Shown here: piece after piece, positions 24,930 to 34,426 of the stretch
How positions within the stretch are numbered: position 1 is the first letter of the stretch
Layout of the letters: each line of letters opens with the position of its first letter
From: JAWLDA01 sp041686855
GTDB taxonomy: Bacteria > Bacillota > Limnochordia > DTU080 > RSA5
Assembly: GCA_041686855.1 (NCBI GenBank)
Contig: JAWLDA010000007.1
Location: 147,817-211,816, forward strand
Length of the DNA stretch: 64,000 nt
Direction of reading: 5' to 3'
The notes under the pieces: generated by a model
What the model saw: only the letters and a program-made list of their open reading frames with translations
Database searches by the model: none
Told to the model about the DNA's origin: nothing
Program-made: the position numbers and the translations under genes

Positions 24930-27053
24930 CTACCCCCTCGGTGTGACCAATAGCCAAGGATCGCTATGTATTCCACGCTCGAGGCGCGCTCGAGCCTCAC
25001 GAGCGTTCGTATGAATGCTCGTGGCTTGGACCAAGTTGTAAAGAGTCACTTGAGCTTCGTCTGGGAGACCCGACATCGCTGCAGCAGCGGACCGATCGGA
25101 GCTGGCGGTTGTACCCATAGCCGTGCTTGGAATGAATACATACCGAGATTTTGTCGAGGTCACTGCACACAGCTCAGACGATGTACTGTCGGCGTCGTCG
25201 GTATTTGCACGAAGTGTCAGCGACGCGCGTGAGGCAAAGAGAAGCGAATTGAGGGTGCGCAAAACATTAAATGCCGGACGGGGGTTGCACACCGTGTCGA
25301 GCAGGCCGTGGGTGACGTCCATGGTGCGGTCCAAATCGACCAGAGGTTCGACGTACACCCGAGTCTGGGGCGCCATGCTCTCAACCTGCAACAGTGCTCG
25401 GGCCACGCGATGTGCGTTCTCCTCATCATCGTCGCCGCTCAACTGGACAAGCAGGTCGAGACCGCCGATCCGTTGCAACGGCCCCACCTCGGCGTCAAGC
25501 TCTGGGGGCAGACAGACCACACGATCTACATGGACGTCGCACTCCCCGAACCAGGCGTCAAGCTGTGCGAGTTCCTCGGGCCGAAACGCCCGGCGCGTGC
25601 GGGCGTGTTGTTTCCCCTCGACCCGCTCCCCGGTGATGACGGGAGCCAAACCGATCGGAATCCCATACGCTTCCCTGGCAGTCGCCAGCGCTTGCAGGCA
25701 TTCCACGCTCGGCCGGCCGTCCGGAATCCACACCTCCCACGCGTCCACCGCCTGTCCATGGAGAGCGAGCAGACTCGTGAAATGCTCGGGGGATTCCCAA
25801 ATCGACGTCGCGGTAATGTGAACCCCTTCTCCACGCAATACCTCTAAGCGAGCACGCTGAAACGAGTCGTCGAGGTCCTGCCACGTAGCCCGTGCGTAGC
25901 GGACTCCCGCCTCCAAGATGGCAAGCAAGGGATAATCGTTGCGCGCCGGTTGGCGCACTGCCGACGGCCAGACGAGTGGTACCTGGCCCGCAGCAGAGAG
26001 TGGGTGAATGAGCGAGATGCCGACCGGCGACTCAGGCAGGGATCGAGTGGTGCGGGTGAGCAAAAGACGGTCCGACTCCGTCCCTTGAGCACCGTGCATT
26101 CCCGGGGCTTGGACCACAGAGGTGGCGCCGCCGGTGCGAATCAAATGTAACTCGAGGCCGGCGGCGGTGGCTCGGGCAAGGTAAAAGCCCAACTTCCCGG
26201 TGTCGTCTCGTCCCCGCTCGGGAGGCGCCGCGGACGTGAAAATGTGGGGGAAACCCGGCCGGGTAAATGCCGGAGAGAGGACCGTGAGGTAACGCGTCGC
26301 CCCTCGTCGATCGTAAAAGCTAAAGTGAACGTGGCCTGAGAAGACCCATTCAACCCTATGGGACTCCAGTAACTCGACCAGGCGCCCACGAGCAGGCTCT
26401 GAGATGTTGTCGTAATGCCCAAGCCCCGGCTCGCCTACATCAAAGATGTACGGCGGCATGTGGACGAAGACCAGAGTCGGCCGACCGGCGTTAGATTGCA
26501 AGTCCGCCTCGAGCCACGTAAACTGCTCAGCTTCCTGAGGCAATTCGGCATTGAAGAGTTGCCCGTTCAAGATAACAAAGTGGTAGCCGCCGGCGTCGAA
26601 ACTGTACCACGATGTACCAAACCATTCGTGATACTCGTCCAACCACTCTCGACGGATCGGCAGATCGACCAGAGTCGGATCGGGCTTGTCCCCCACATCA
26701 TGGTTGCCGCTTACCCACTTCACGTCGGCATCGAGCGCAGTCCACAGCGCCCGCGCTCGCTCGCGGGACTCGTTGAAGTTGGGGCTACCGGGGAACTCTT
26801 GGACCAGATCGCCTAAATGAACGATAAGAGGTACGTCCAACGCGGCGATCAGCGCCCGGGCCACCTCTGAACGGGCGCTCTGAGTGAGTCGCGACGAAAA
26901 CTCCACTCGCCCGCTCTTGGGCACCTGCATGTAGTGGGTGTCGGAGATAATCACAAACTCAAACGCTGCGTCGGGCAGGAGGGTGTGATCAAAGGTGATT
27001 CCCGAAGCGTCCGCCGTCCCTGGCCTAATATCTGCTACATCCTTGTCGCTCAC
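24930..27053 (-). CDS. Metallophosphoesterase with a large C-terminal domain of unknown function
   Basis: A 707-residue protein. Residues about 30-320 are a calcineurin-like phosphoesterase with all five metal motifs: S-D-T-H near 38, G-D-L-V near 81, G-N-H-D near 116, H-M-P near 197 and G-H-V-H near 240. After a beta-rich linker, residues about 370-700 form a second domain with alternating helices and strands that resembles a TIM barrel (L-A-I-L-E-A-G, H-I-T-A-T-S-I-W-E-S, I-G-L-A-P-V-I-T), with no catalytic motif I can name. No signal peptide is visible. The start is a GTG at 27053 with AAGGGG upstream. It lies between two binding-protein genes. The fold hydrolyses phosphomono- or diesters; the substrate is unknown. 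Confidence 0.82.
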   Translation of the reverse strand: MSDKDVADIRPGTADASGITFDHTLLPDAAFEFVIISDTHYMQVPKSGRVEFSSRLTQSARSEVARALIAALDVPLIVHLGDLVQEFPGSPNFNESRERARALWTALDADVKWVSGNHDVGDKPDPTLVDLPIRREWLDEYHEWFGTSWYSFDAGGYHFVILNGQLFNAELPQEAEQFTWLEADLQSNAGRPTLVFVHMPPYIFDVGEPGLGHYDNISEPARGRLVELLESHRVEWVFSGHVHFSFYDRRGATRYLTVLSPAFTRPGFPHIFTSAAPPERGRDDTGKLGFYLARATAAGLELHLIRTGGATSVVQAPGMHGAQGTESDRLLLTRTTRSLPESPVGISLIHPLSAAGQVPLVWPSAVRQPARNDYPLLAILEAGVRYARATWQDLDDSFQRARLEVLRGEGVHITATSIWESPEHFTSLLALHGQAVDAWEVWIPDGRPSVECLQALATAREAYGIPIGLAPVITGERVEGKQHARTRRAFRPEELAQLDAWFGECDVHVDRVVCLPPELDAEVGPLQRIGGLDLLVQLSGDDDEENAHRVARALLQVESMAPQTRVYVEPLVDLDRTMDVTHGLLDTVCNPRPAFNVLRTLNSLLFASRASLTLRANTDDADSTSSELCAVTSTKSRYVFIPSTAMGTTASSDRSAAAAMSGLPDEAQVTLYNLVQATSIHTNAREARARLERGIHSDPWLLVTPRG

Positions 27054-27242
27054 AACGAGTCAACCGCCCCTTGTTTCAGTCGGACTCACATATTTCGAGT
27101 CGATGAAAATCGATCATGCATTCTATAAAGCGTTTTTTGACGTCACCATGGCGCCCCCCTGCCGAGCACACGCAACTAACAGGGAAGTTTAGCGATATTC
27201 CCATCTTCTGATATGTGAGAGAACGATCACGTGTACAGGGCA

Positions 27243-27278
27243 CGCGAGCGCCCAGCCGGCTTGGGCCGTGCGCTCGCG
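27243..27278 (-). terminator. 9-bp GC-rich hairpin after the solute-binding protein gene
   Basis: CGCGAGCGC (27243-27251) pairs with GCGCTCGCG (27270-27278), with a second small stem in the loop. It lies about 43 bp after the stop of the binding-protein gene. The 267-bp gap that contains it has no gene and probably carries the promoter of the metallophosphoesterase gene. Confidence 0.5.
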
Positions 27279-27320
27279 CAAGGATCCTGGTAATCGTGGA
27301 GGGTTGTCGCTTATGCCTTG

Positions 27321-28613
27321 CTAATCCACCACTCCGGCGTCCCGCAGGTACTGGGTCAACTGCCTATCTGCTTCCGCCAGAGAGGCCTCAGGAGTTGACT
27401 CGTTTGAAGCGACTCGGGCCCAAGCGGCGTTCAGTTCTCTCAGCACAATTCCCCAAAACGGCGGCCGGAAGTGCTGCTGATCGGCAATTTGAATGAAACT
27501 TGCCAGTCCCGGATCGGCCCGTTGAATCGCACCGGCCACGGTGTCTTTACGCGTCGGCATACTCCCGGAGAGTTCAAAGAAGCGCAACTGAACCTCAGCG
27601 CTTGCCAGGTAATTGATCAGGCGCTTCAACGGCTCAGTCATCTCCACGCCCTTTGGCACGACATGTGACCAGCCGCCCATCCAACCCCCGGGCGATCCAT
27701 TTGCAGAGTGCGGGTGGTGACCCACCTTGAAATTGAGATTCGGATTCACCTGGCGGTAGGCGTTGAGCGACGCGCTCGCATCTGCGACCATACCGAGGCG
27801 ATTCTGCGCAAAGGCGCCCTGATAGTTTCTCGACGCTGCGATAAAGTCGCGCACAACGTCGACCGGGTAACGCGTGCTATACTCTTCCAACCATGTATAC
27901 GCCGCCACGTTATTCGGATGGTCAAGGGAGGGGCGCCCCTCGGCGTCGTAGATTTGCCCCCCGTGGTTCCAGATATCCCCGGCTCGACCGAAGTTTCCTG
28001 CCCACGGAACGTAGCCCAGTTGGGTGAATTGCCCGTCTCCATCCGTTCGAGTCATACGCGCTGCAAACGTATCGAGTTCATCGAGCGTCTGCGGGCCAGC
28101 CTCCGCGTCAAGTCCCGACGCCGCCAGAACATCGACGTTCCACACGAGCCCTCGGGTCCCTGTCCCCCATGGAACGGCCCAGGTTTTGCCCAGGTGTACC
28201 GCTTCCCCGGCGGTGCCGGGCAGAAACTGATCCATCTGATTCTCTGGCTCCAGCACGTCGTCTAGAGGCTGGAACGAGTCGGCGGTAAGCACCCAATCGC
28301 CTACAAACGAGCGCTCAAAATGTACGACGTCGGGGGCGATATCGGAGGCGATCGCGAGGAGCAACTTCTCCTCCATCCCTCCACGTCCTCCGGAAGCGCC
28401 TGTGCTGAAGTGCTCAATCTCCACCGTGACGCCGGGATTTTGCTCTTCAAAGGTCTTGAGAATTTCTCGGATTGCCGTCCCCTCGGCCCGTGACTCGCCC
28501 ATCCACGTCCAGTAGTGCAGCGTTGTGGCCGCGCTCGTGGACCCTATCGCGAGGAGCAGAATCAACCCGCTGATCAGCGTAACCCAGAGCGCTCTTTGAG
28601 ATCTCGATTTCAA
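27321..28613 (-). CDS. Extracellular solute-binding protein, family 1 (sugar type)
   Basis: A 430-residue periplasmic binding protein. The signal peptide ends about residue 29 (A-I-G-S-T-S-A-A) with no lipobox Cys; the mature part begins T-T-L-H-Y-W-T-W. A G-G-W-M-G-G-W-S-H-V-V-P segment near 310 matches the hinge or ligand region of family 1 proteins. The start is a TTG at 28613 with AAAGGAG ten bases upstream. It is related to the protein at 31559. It directly follows two sulfatase genes (50-bp gap), which suggests that it binds either the sulfatases' substrate or their product. No ABC permease follows. Confidence 0.88.
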   Translation of the reverse strand: MKSRSQRALWVTLISGLILLLAIGSTSAATTLHYWTWMGESRAEGTAIREILKTFEEQNPGVTVEIEHFSTGASGGRGGMEEKLLLAIASDIAPDVVHFERSFVGDWVLTADSFQPLDDVLEPENQMDQFLPGTAGEAVHLGKTWAVPWGTGTRGLVWNVDVLAASGLDAEAGPQTLDELDTFAARMTRTDGDGQFTQLGYVPWAGNFGRAGDIWNHGGQIYDAEGRPSLDHPNNVAAYTWLEEYSTRYPVDVVRDFIAASRNYQGAFAQNRLGMVADASASLNAYRQVNPNLNFKVGHHPHSANGSPGGWMGGWSHVVPKGVEMTEPLKRLINYLASAEVQLRFFELSGSMPTRKDTVAGAIQRADPGLASFIQIADQQHFRPPFWGIVLRELNAAWARVASNESTPEASLAEADRQLTQYLRDAGVVD

Positions 28614-28663
28614 TTTCTATTCGCTCCTTTCAAAAACTTCTCTGCTTATTGTTAAATCACACG

Positions 28664-30082
28664 CTAGAAGCCCGCGAAGTGGGGCGTGTCGCCACGATCA
28701 GGACCGATAGCCCGCAACTGCCCTTTTCCGGTCACCGGCTGTCGCACACCATCGACGGCCGGATCCACATACTGCTGGAACCACGAATCCAAATCTGCCC
28801 GCATCGTAGCGAGGATCGACGCACATCGGCACTCATCGATCAGGTTGTGTCGTTCATCCGGATCATTCTTAAGGTCGTAGAGCTCGTGAGGGCCGTACGG
28901 ATACCGGTGAACGTACTTCCACCCTTTCGTGCGCAGCATCCGCACCGGTCCGTACTCGTCGAACACGATCACTTTGCGCTCCTGATCATCGCCCAAGTTG
29001 TGACCGTTTAATAACGACGCAAAGCTGTGACCCGGCAGGTGCGACGCATCATATTGATCGCCGTACCCCAAGAAATCGAGAAGCGTAGGCATAACATCGT
29101 AACCACTCAGCAAGTCGTCATTCACACCCCCCTGTGGAACGCGGCCCGGCTGAGAGATGATCGCCGGTACCTTCACAGACGTGTCGTACATGTTGAGAGG
29201 GAATGTCCCATTACCCTTGCCCCATATCCCGTGGTGGCCGCAGTTGAACCCGTTGTCGCTTGTGAAAAAGACGAGGGTGTTTTCGCGCAATCCTTGAGCT
29301 TCAAGGGTGTCCAAGAGTCGACCGATATTAAGATCCATCGCGGTGACCGCAGCGAAGTACCCTTTGAGGCTCTCACGCCGGTTCTCTCGGGCCTGGGGAA
29401 TACCGATTCCAGGACCAGTCCATGGGTGCGCCGGCTCCTCGGGGCACGACTCAAAAGGGCAATCATCGTAGGAGGCGACGATCTCAGGGGGATGATTGTC
29501 AATCCAAGGGCTGTGTGGCGCGGTGTAATGAACGCTGAGGTAAAAGGGCTCAGCCGCCCCCGCCTGATTCATTATGAATTGGCAGGCATCGTCGGTGATC
29601 ACGTCGGTGACGTACCCCGGTTCGTTCACGAGTTCCCCATTGCGAATCATTGGCGCGTTGTAGTAAGGGCCGCCGCCCTTCTCGTGTACGAACCAGTGAG
29701 TGAATGGCTTCTGCGGTCGGGCGCTATCGCCCAAATGCCACTTCCCGCTGAACCCGCAGACATACCCTTGTGCAGCGAGCACATCGGTGTAAGCACGTTG
29801 GCCTTTGAGGTACTCTACCGTGTGCTCGCCATAATTGCCCTCTCTTATCCAGTCGTGCACACCGTGTTGTGACGGAATTTTGCCGGTCATGAGCGAGGCG
29901 CGCGCTGGAGAGCAAACAGGCGAAACGCAGAAAAAGTTCTCGAAGCGCATGCCTGTGGCTGCGAGACGATCGAGGTTAGGAGTGCGAATCTCGGGATTTC
30001 CAGCGCACCCCATCGCCCATGGCCCTTGATCATCGGACAGGATAAACAAAACATTCGGTCGGAGAGAGTCTCGACTGGCCAT
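28664..30082 (-). CDS. Sulfatase (alkaline-phosphatase superfamily, Cys-type)
   Basis: A 472-residue sulfatase with the formylglycine signature C-S-P-A-R at about residue 57, the N-terminal metal motif S-D-D-Q-G and a T-S-D-N-G-F-N-C-G-H-H-G-I-W-G block. These match the N-acetylglucosamine-/heparan-6-sulfatase-like and arylsulfatase-A-like groups, although the substrate is not certain. I chose the ATG at 30082, which has GGAGG nine bases before it; the frame to 30154 is an unlikely extension. No signal peptide. It follows the sulfatase at 30099 by 16 bp, so they are co-translated. Confidence 0.9.
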   Translation of the reverse strand: MASRDSLRPNVLFILSDDQGPWAMGCAGNPEIRTPNLDRLAATGMRFENFFCVSPVCSPARASLMTGKIPSQHGVHDWIREGNYGEHTVEYLKGQRAYTDVLAAQGYVCGFSGKWHLGDSARPQKPFTHWFVHEKGGGPYYNAPMIRNGELVNEPGYVTDVITDDACQFIMNQAGAAEPFYLSVHYTAPHSPWIDNHPPEIVASYDDCPFESCPEEPAHPWTGPGIGIPQARENRRESLKGYFAAVTAMDLNIGRLLDTLEAQGLRENTLVFFTSDNGFNCGHHGIWGKGNGTFPLNMYDTSVKVPAIISQPGRVPQGGVNDDLLSGYDVMPTLLDFLGYGDQYDASHLPGHSFASLLNGHNLGDDQERKVIVFDEYGPVRMLRTKGWKYVHRYPYGPHELYDLKNDPDERHNLIDECRCASILATMRADLDSWFQQYVDPAVDGVRQPVTGKGQLRAIGPDRGDTPHFAGF

Positions 30083-30098
30083 ACTCAATCCACCTCCA

Positions 30099-31508
30099 CT
30101 AAAACCCCGACATCCGCTCTGGCATCGGATCCATGGTAAAGACTCGCGCATCAAAGCAGCGTTTCATCATCTCAAAGCATAGTTCGGAGTAGCGCGGGTC
30201 GTCCCAAAGGTTCTCAAACTCTTGCGGGTCGTTCTCCAAATCGTACAACTCACCCAAGCGCTCGTTGTGATAGACGACGATCTTGTATCGCCGATCACGC
30301 CACATGGTCTGGTACGCCTGGTAGCGATCGGGCGCGTTGGCCGGTGGAGTAGAATTGTAGTACTCCGAGTAGACACCCTCCCGATGCTCGTGGAGCGGGC
30401 TCTCCCCCATCAATAGCGACTGCAGCGACCGCCCCTGCATGCGCCGAGGCACGGGGTCTCCCAACAACTCGTGAATCGTGGGCGCAATGTCGACGAGCTC
30501 CACCAACGCGTTGGAGATGCAACCCTGGGGAATGGTGCCAGGCCACGAGAAGATGAGGGGTACCCTTACGCATCCCTCATAAAAGTAACTCCCTTTGATC
30601 ATGACGCCGTGATCTCCCAGAGGTTCGCCGTGATCACTTGTGAAGATGATCAGGGTATTCTCTCGCTCTCCCGTCTCGTACAGCCAGTCAAGGAGCCGAC
30701 CGATCTCGGCGTCAAGGTGTTCAATCGTAGCGTAGTACGCAGCTACCATTTGGCGCAGCCTCTGGGCGCCAATCTCATCGTAGCGACGAACGCGATGCGT
30801 CAAAGTGATACTGGAGGGCTTCGTCCCCAACTCGCCCTCTCGGTACGCCGGCAAGGGGAGCGCGTCGATGTCGTAACGTTCAAAGTACTCGTCGAGGTAA
30901 TCGAAGGGATCGTGTACCGCAAAGGGATTGAGGCTCACCAACCAGGGGCCGTCCCGCTCCTCTTTCATAAAGTCGAGGGCGCGGTCGACACACCATGTGG
31001 TCTGGTGGTAGCGCCGATCGCTCACCCTGCGGCTCTTGGGCACTCCCGAACGCTGATAGACGTCTTGGAACGTCTTCCCCTGCTCAGCCAACCAGTTGAC
31101 CCATTCGCCTCCGTGCTTTGCGGTGGTCCCGTGGCTCCAGTGGAACTTGCGGTATCCATCATCAACGCGACTCTCCCAGCCGGAGTCCGCCGAGCGGACG
31201 TGCAACTTACCGGCGAGCGCACAGTCGTACCCTTGGTCTCTCAGCGTCCGAGTGATCAGCACCTCATCCTCGGAGATGTTTTGCCCGTTTTGACGGATCC
31301 GGTTGGCCGCCGGGTAACGTCCCGTGAGGAAGCTCGTCCGACTCGGTACACAGACGGGGTTTTGACAGTAGGCATGCGTAAACGCCACTCCCTCTTCCAC
31401 CAATCGGTCGAGGTTGGGGGTGCGAATGTGAGGATTCCCCAGGGCACGAATAGTATCGAAACGCTGGTGCTCTGTGCAAATCCATAGGATGTTGGGCTTC
31501 CCTGACAT
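30099..31508 (-). CDS. Sulfatase (alkaline-phosphatase superfamily, Cys-type)
   Basis: A 469-residue sulfatase with the signature C-V-P-S-R at about residue 53 and the T-S-D-H-G-E-P-L-G-D-H-G metal block near 290. The N-terminal metal motif reads T-E-H-Q where homologues have S-D-Q-H or D-D-Q, so a metal-binding Asp is Glu here; Glu can still bind calcium. No signal peptide. The ATG at 31508 has GGAGAGG upstream. It sits between a binding-protein gene upstream and a second sulfatase downstream in one transcription unit. Confidence 0.9.
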   Translation of the reverse strand: MSGKPNILWICTEHQRFDTIRALGNPHIRTPNLDRLVEEGVAFTHAYCQNPVCVPSRTSFLTGRYPAANRIRQNGQNISEDEVLITRTLRDQGYDCALAGKLHVRSADSGWESRVDDGYRKFHWSHGTTAKHGGEWVNWLAEQGKTFQDVYQRSGVPKSRRVSDRRYHQTTWCVDRALDFMKEERDGPWLVSLNPFAVHDPFDYLDEYFERYDIDALPLPAYREGELGTKPSSITLTHRVRRYDEIGAQRLRQMVAAYYATIEHLDAEIGRLLDWLYETGERENTLIIFTSDHGEPLGDHGVMIKGSYFYEGCVRVPLIFSWPGTIPQGCISNALVELVDIAPTIHELLGDPVPRRMQGRSLQSLLMGESPLHEHREGVYSEYYNSTPPANAPDRYQAYQTMWRDRRYKIVVYHNERLGELYDLENDPQEFENLWDDPRYSELCFEMMKRCFDARVFTMDPMPERMSGF

Positions 31509-31558
31509 GCGAACTCGCCTCTCCTTATTCCCTCAAAAATCTCGGATAGCGCAGGTGT

Positions 31559-32833
31559 TTACGACTCCGGAAAGAGCTCCTCAAAACGAGCCAGCATGTG
31601 CTGCTGCACGTCATCCAGCGCTTGACTCGGCGTCTTGGCGCCTGTCACAACGGCGTTGGTGGCCGGGATCAGCTGTTGTACCAAGTACGCAACCCACAAC
31701 GGTGTGCGCGCATTGATCTCGCCGAGCTGCTCTAGGAGCGGGTGATACTCTACAGGTAGGCGCTCTGCTAATCCTCCCCACGCCGCGGTGTTCGCCGGGA
31801 GTTGGGCCTGAAGCGCCGAGTTTGAAGCTACCGTAGCATCAAACCAAGCCTCCTGCGTCTCAGCGCTGCCGAGGTGTCTGAGGAAGCGAAGGGCCGCATC
31901 CTTGTTGGGCGCGTTGTGAGGAACGACAAAGCCACCGCCGCCTCCCCATGTCCCGTTACGCCCGCCGGAAGCGTGCGGCACACGACCTGTGGTAAAGGCG
32001 ACACCTTGGTCAAGAAAGCGTGGAATCGTCACGTTCGCATGGGCAACCATGCCGAGTGAGCCATTCGCGAAGCTCTCCTGCCAGCGGGCGACAGGCCAAA
32101 GCGTGCCGTCGAAGCGCTTGCCCCATTCCGCCATCCATTCAAACGCGGCGAGGTTCTTTGGATCGTTGGCCGTCGGCCGTGTGCCGCTTTCGTCGACCAA
32201 CTCCCCTCCAAACGCCCACATCCAACCGGCTGCGTACCAGTTTCCTTCCCAGGGAACAAAGCCGACTCGCGCGTAACTCCCGTCGTTGTTGGTGCGTGTC
32301 ATCCGCATCGACCACTCTTCGAGCTCTTCGAGCGTCGCCGGGTCTTCGCTGGGATCGAGTCCGCTTTGACCAAACGCGTCGACGTTCTTAAACAATCCCC
32401 GGACCACCGTGCGGTACGGCGACGCCCACAACTTGCCGTCGTACGTCGCCTCCCCTGTATCGCCCGGATTAAATGTGTATCCCTCGAGTGTGCGCGTGAC
32501 GTCCGTCAAGAGCCCTCGGGCTGCGAACTCTTTCACCTCACCACCCGAGATCCACGCCACCGATGGCGCTACATCGGTGGCAATGGCGATCTGCAACTTC
32601 TCCATATACTCCGTCGTGCTTCCGGAGATGACGTTGATCTCTACGTCCGTACCCGGATTCGCCTGACGAAATGTATCGAGGCCCGCGTTGATCCCGATCT
32701 CATCCGTGTGCTGAAATACCCAGACGCTCAACGGCTCGGCCAACGCCGAAAGCGAGAGCAAAGTGAGCAACACGAGCGTGACAAAGCCGGCACAAATCCA
32801 TCGAGCACTGCGGTTTTGATTCACTTGGGTCAC
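31559..32833 (-). CDS. Extracellular solute-binding protein, family 1 (sugar type)
   Basis: A 424-residue periplasmic binding protein. The signal peptide ends about residue 32 (L-S-L-S-A-L-A) without a lipobox Cys. A T-W-G-G-G-G-G-F-V-V-P block near 300 is typical of the family. The start is a GTG at 32833 or a second GTG at 32824 with better spacing from AAAGGG. It begins 8-17 bp after the stop of the sulfatase at 32842 and is followed by two more sulfatase genes, so binding protein and sulfatases share a message. No permease gene is present. Confidence 0.88.
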   Translation of the reverse strand: MTQVNQNRSARWICAGFVTLVLLTLLSLSALAEPLSVWVFQHTDEIGINAGLDTFRQANPGTDVEINVISGSTTEYMEKLQIAIATDVAPSVAWISGGEVKEFAARGLLTDVTRTLEGYTFNPGDTGEATYDGKLWASPYRTVVRGLFKNVDAFGQSGLDPSEDPATLEELEEWSMRMTRTNNDGSYARVGFVPWEGNWYAAGWMWAFGGELVDESGTRPTANDPKNLAAFEWMAEWGKRFDGTLWPVARWQESFANGSLGMVAHANVTIPRFLDQGVAFTTGRVPHASGGRNGTWGGGGGFVVPHNAPNKDAALRFLRHLGSAETQEAWFDATVASNSALQAQLPANTAAWGGLAERLPVEYHPLLEQLGEINARTPLWVAYLVQQLIPATNAVVTGAKTPSQALDDVQQHMLARFEELFPES

Positions 32834-32841
32834 CCTTTCTA

Positions 32842-34317
32842 CTAAGAAACACCTTGGAACTCGTTGACACCGGCAGGGAATTGCCAGCGGTCAGACTCTT
32901 TGGGACGAACCGTGCGTCGCCACTCAAGCGTAAACTCCCGCTCGAATCTGCGGCGCTCGACGACGCGGGCGATCCGCTCCGGATCCCAGCCTTCATTCAC
33001 CTGCGCGAGGAGCTCAGCTCGAATAGCCGCCGCGGACTCTGACTCACCGAGGTCAGTCATCTCTTGGGGGTCGTCCTCCAGATTAAAGAGTTGGGGGTGT
33101 TCGTAGCCGTGGTACGCGTTTAGCTTCCAGGGTCCGCTCCGAATCATCCGGCTCACAGGCATCCCCGCCTCCGGAGGATACATCTCCGCAAACGCCGGCC
33201 GCGGCTCCAATGCGCTCTCATGGCTTCCTAACGCTAACGCCGGCGCCAGGCTCCGACCCCGCGCGAACGGCAGTGTGCGAGCGCCGGCTAGGTCGATACA
33301 CGTGGGTCCAACATCAAGGAGGCTCGAGACTCCTTGGCGGACGACGCCCGCCTCAAACCGCCCCGGCCATGACCAGATCATAGGCACACCTACCGAAGCC
33401 TCATAGAGGCTCTCCTTCCACCAGATGCCGTGTTCGCCAGCCATCTCCCCATGATCAGAGATGTAGGCGATCGCGGTGTTGTCTTTCTGCCCTATCTGCT
33501 GGAGAGCGCCCACCACCTCGCCGATGCGCTCATCAAGGTAGGTGACCATCCCGTAGTAAGCGGCCAGCGCGGCCCGTGCCTGATCGGAGGTGATTTTGTC
33601 GACCCCACGAGCCTTACGCCAGTGGCGCATCGCCGGGTGGAGGCGATCGGAGTACCCATCAGGGATCGACGGCAGCGACACCTTATCCATGTACTCGTCA
33701 AAGAGCGGCTTGGGGCAAACGTACGGACAGTGTGGCAACAGGTAGCCGACCACGAGGCAGAACGGTCGCTCCTCACCGCTTTGAGCCCGTTCGTGCAGAA
33801 ATTGAACAGCCCGCTGTGTCACGGCGTCATCGTACGCGGTGTAGGTGCAGTATCCTGCTCCCACAGCCTCCATCGTCAGGTAGTTCTGGCCCACGGTCGT
33901 TTTGGGAATGACGCCCTCAAACATCCCCTCAGCCGGCATACCGGTCATCGCCCCGCTCACGTCGCCGACGAGTCGACGTTCGAATCCGTGGTGCTGATCG
34001 TCACCGATAAAGTGCATGCGCCCGCAGAGCACCGTCTCGTAGCCGGCGAGCGAAAGGGCATGGGCGAACGTTGGGACGTTGGAAGAGAGTGGGCACGGAT
34101 TGGTCCAAACCTCGATGTCGGACGGGTATTGCCCCGTAAGGAAGCTCATGCGCGAGGGAGCACAGAGCGGCGACCCGCAGTAGGTGTTGGCAAATCGCAC
34201 CCCATCGTGTGCGAGCGCGTCAATGTTTGGCGTACGCACAGTCGGATCGCCGGCGCACCCCATGATGTGCGGGCTGTGCTGATCGGAGAGGATGATGAGC
34301 AGGTTCGGTCTAGTCAT
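32842..34317 (-). CDS. Sulfatase (alkaline-phosphatase superfamily, Cys-type)
   Basis: A 491-residue sulfatase with the signature C-A-P-S-R at about residue 52, the N-terminal motif S-D-Q-H and the block S-D-H-G-E-M-A-G-E-H-G-I-W-W-K near 295. Its layout and the C-terminal W-x-R-T-V-R-P region match the sulfatase at 4253, so the two are paralogues within a choline-sulfatase/phosphonate-hydrolase-like branch. No signal peptide. GGAGGG lies upstream of the ATG. It is followed almost directly by a binding-protein gene and preceded (109-bp gap) by the DapA-family gene. Confidence 0.9.
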   Translation of the reverse strand: MTRPNLLIILSDQHSPHIMGCAGDPTVRTPNIDALAHDGVRFANTYCGSPLCAPSRMSFLTGQYPSDIEVWTNPCPLSSNVPTFAHALSLAGYETVLCGRMHFIGDDQHHGFERRLVGDVSGAMTGMPAEGMFEGVIPKTTVGQNYLTMEAVGAGYCTYTAYDDAVTQRAVQFLHERAQSGEERPFCLVVGYLLPHCPYVCPKPLFDEYMDKVSLPSIPDGYSDRLHPAMRHWRKARGVDKITSDQARAALAAYYGMVTYLDERIGEVVGALQQIGQKDNTAIAYISDHGEMAGEHGIWWKESLYEASVGVPMIWSWPGRFEAGVVRQGVSSLLDVGPTCIDLAGARTLPFARGRSLAPALALGSHESALEPRPAFAEMYPPEAGMPVSRMIRSGPWKLNAYHGYEHPQLFNLEDDPQEMTDLGESESAAAIRAELLAQVNEGWDPERIARVVERRRFEREFTLEWRRTVRPKESDRWQFPAGVNEFQGVS

Positions 34318-34426
34318 AGTGAATCTCCCTCCAAGTACCTTTCACACCCACTGCGGCGTGCACGGTCTCTCGCACCGTCTCCATGCGCGCGCCGACCGAA
34401 TGTGTAGACTAAACTCGAGATGGACG

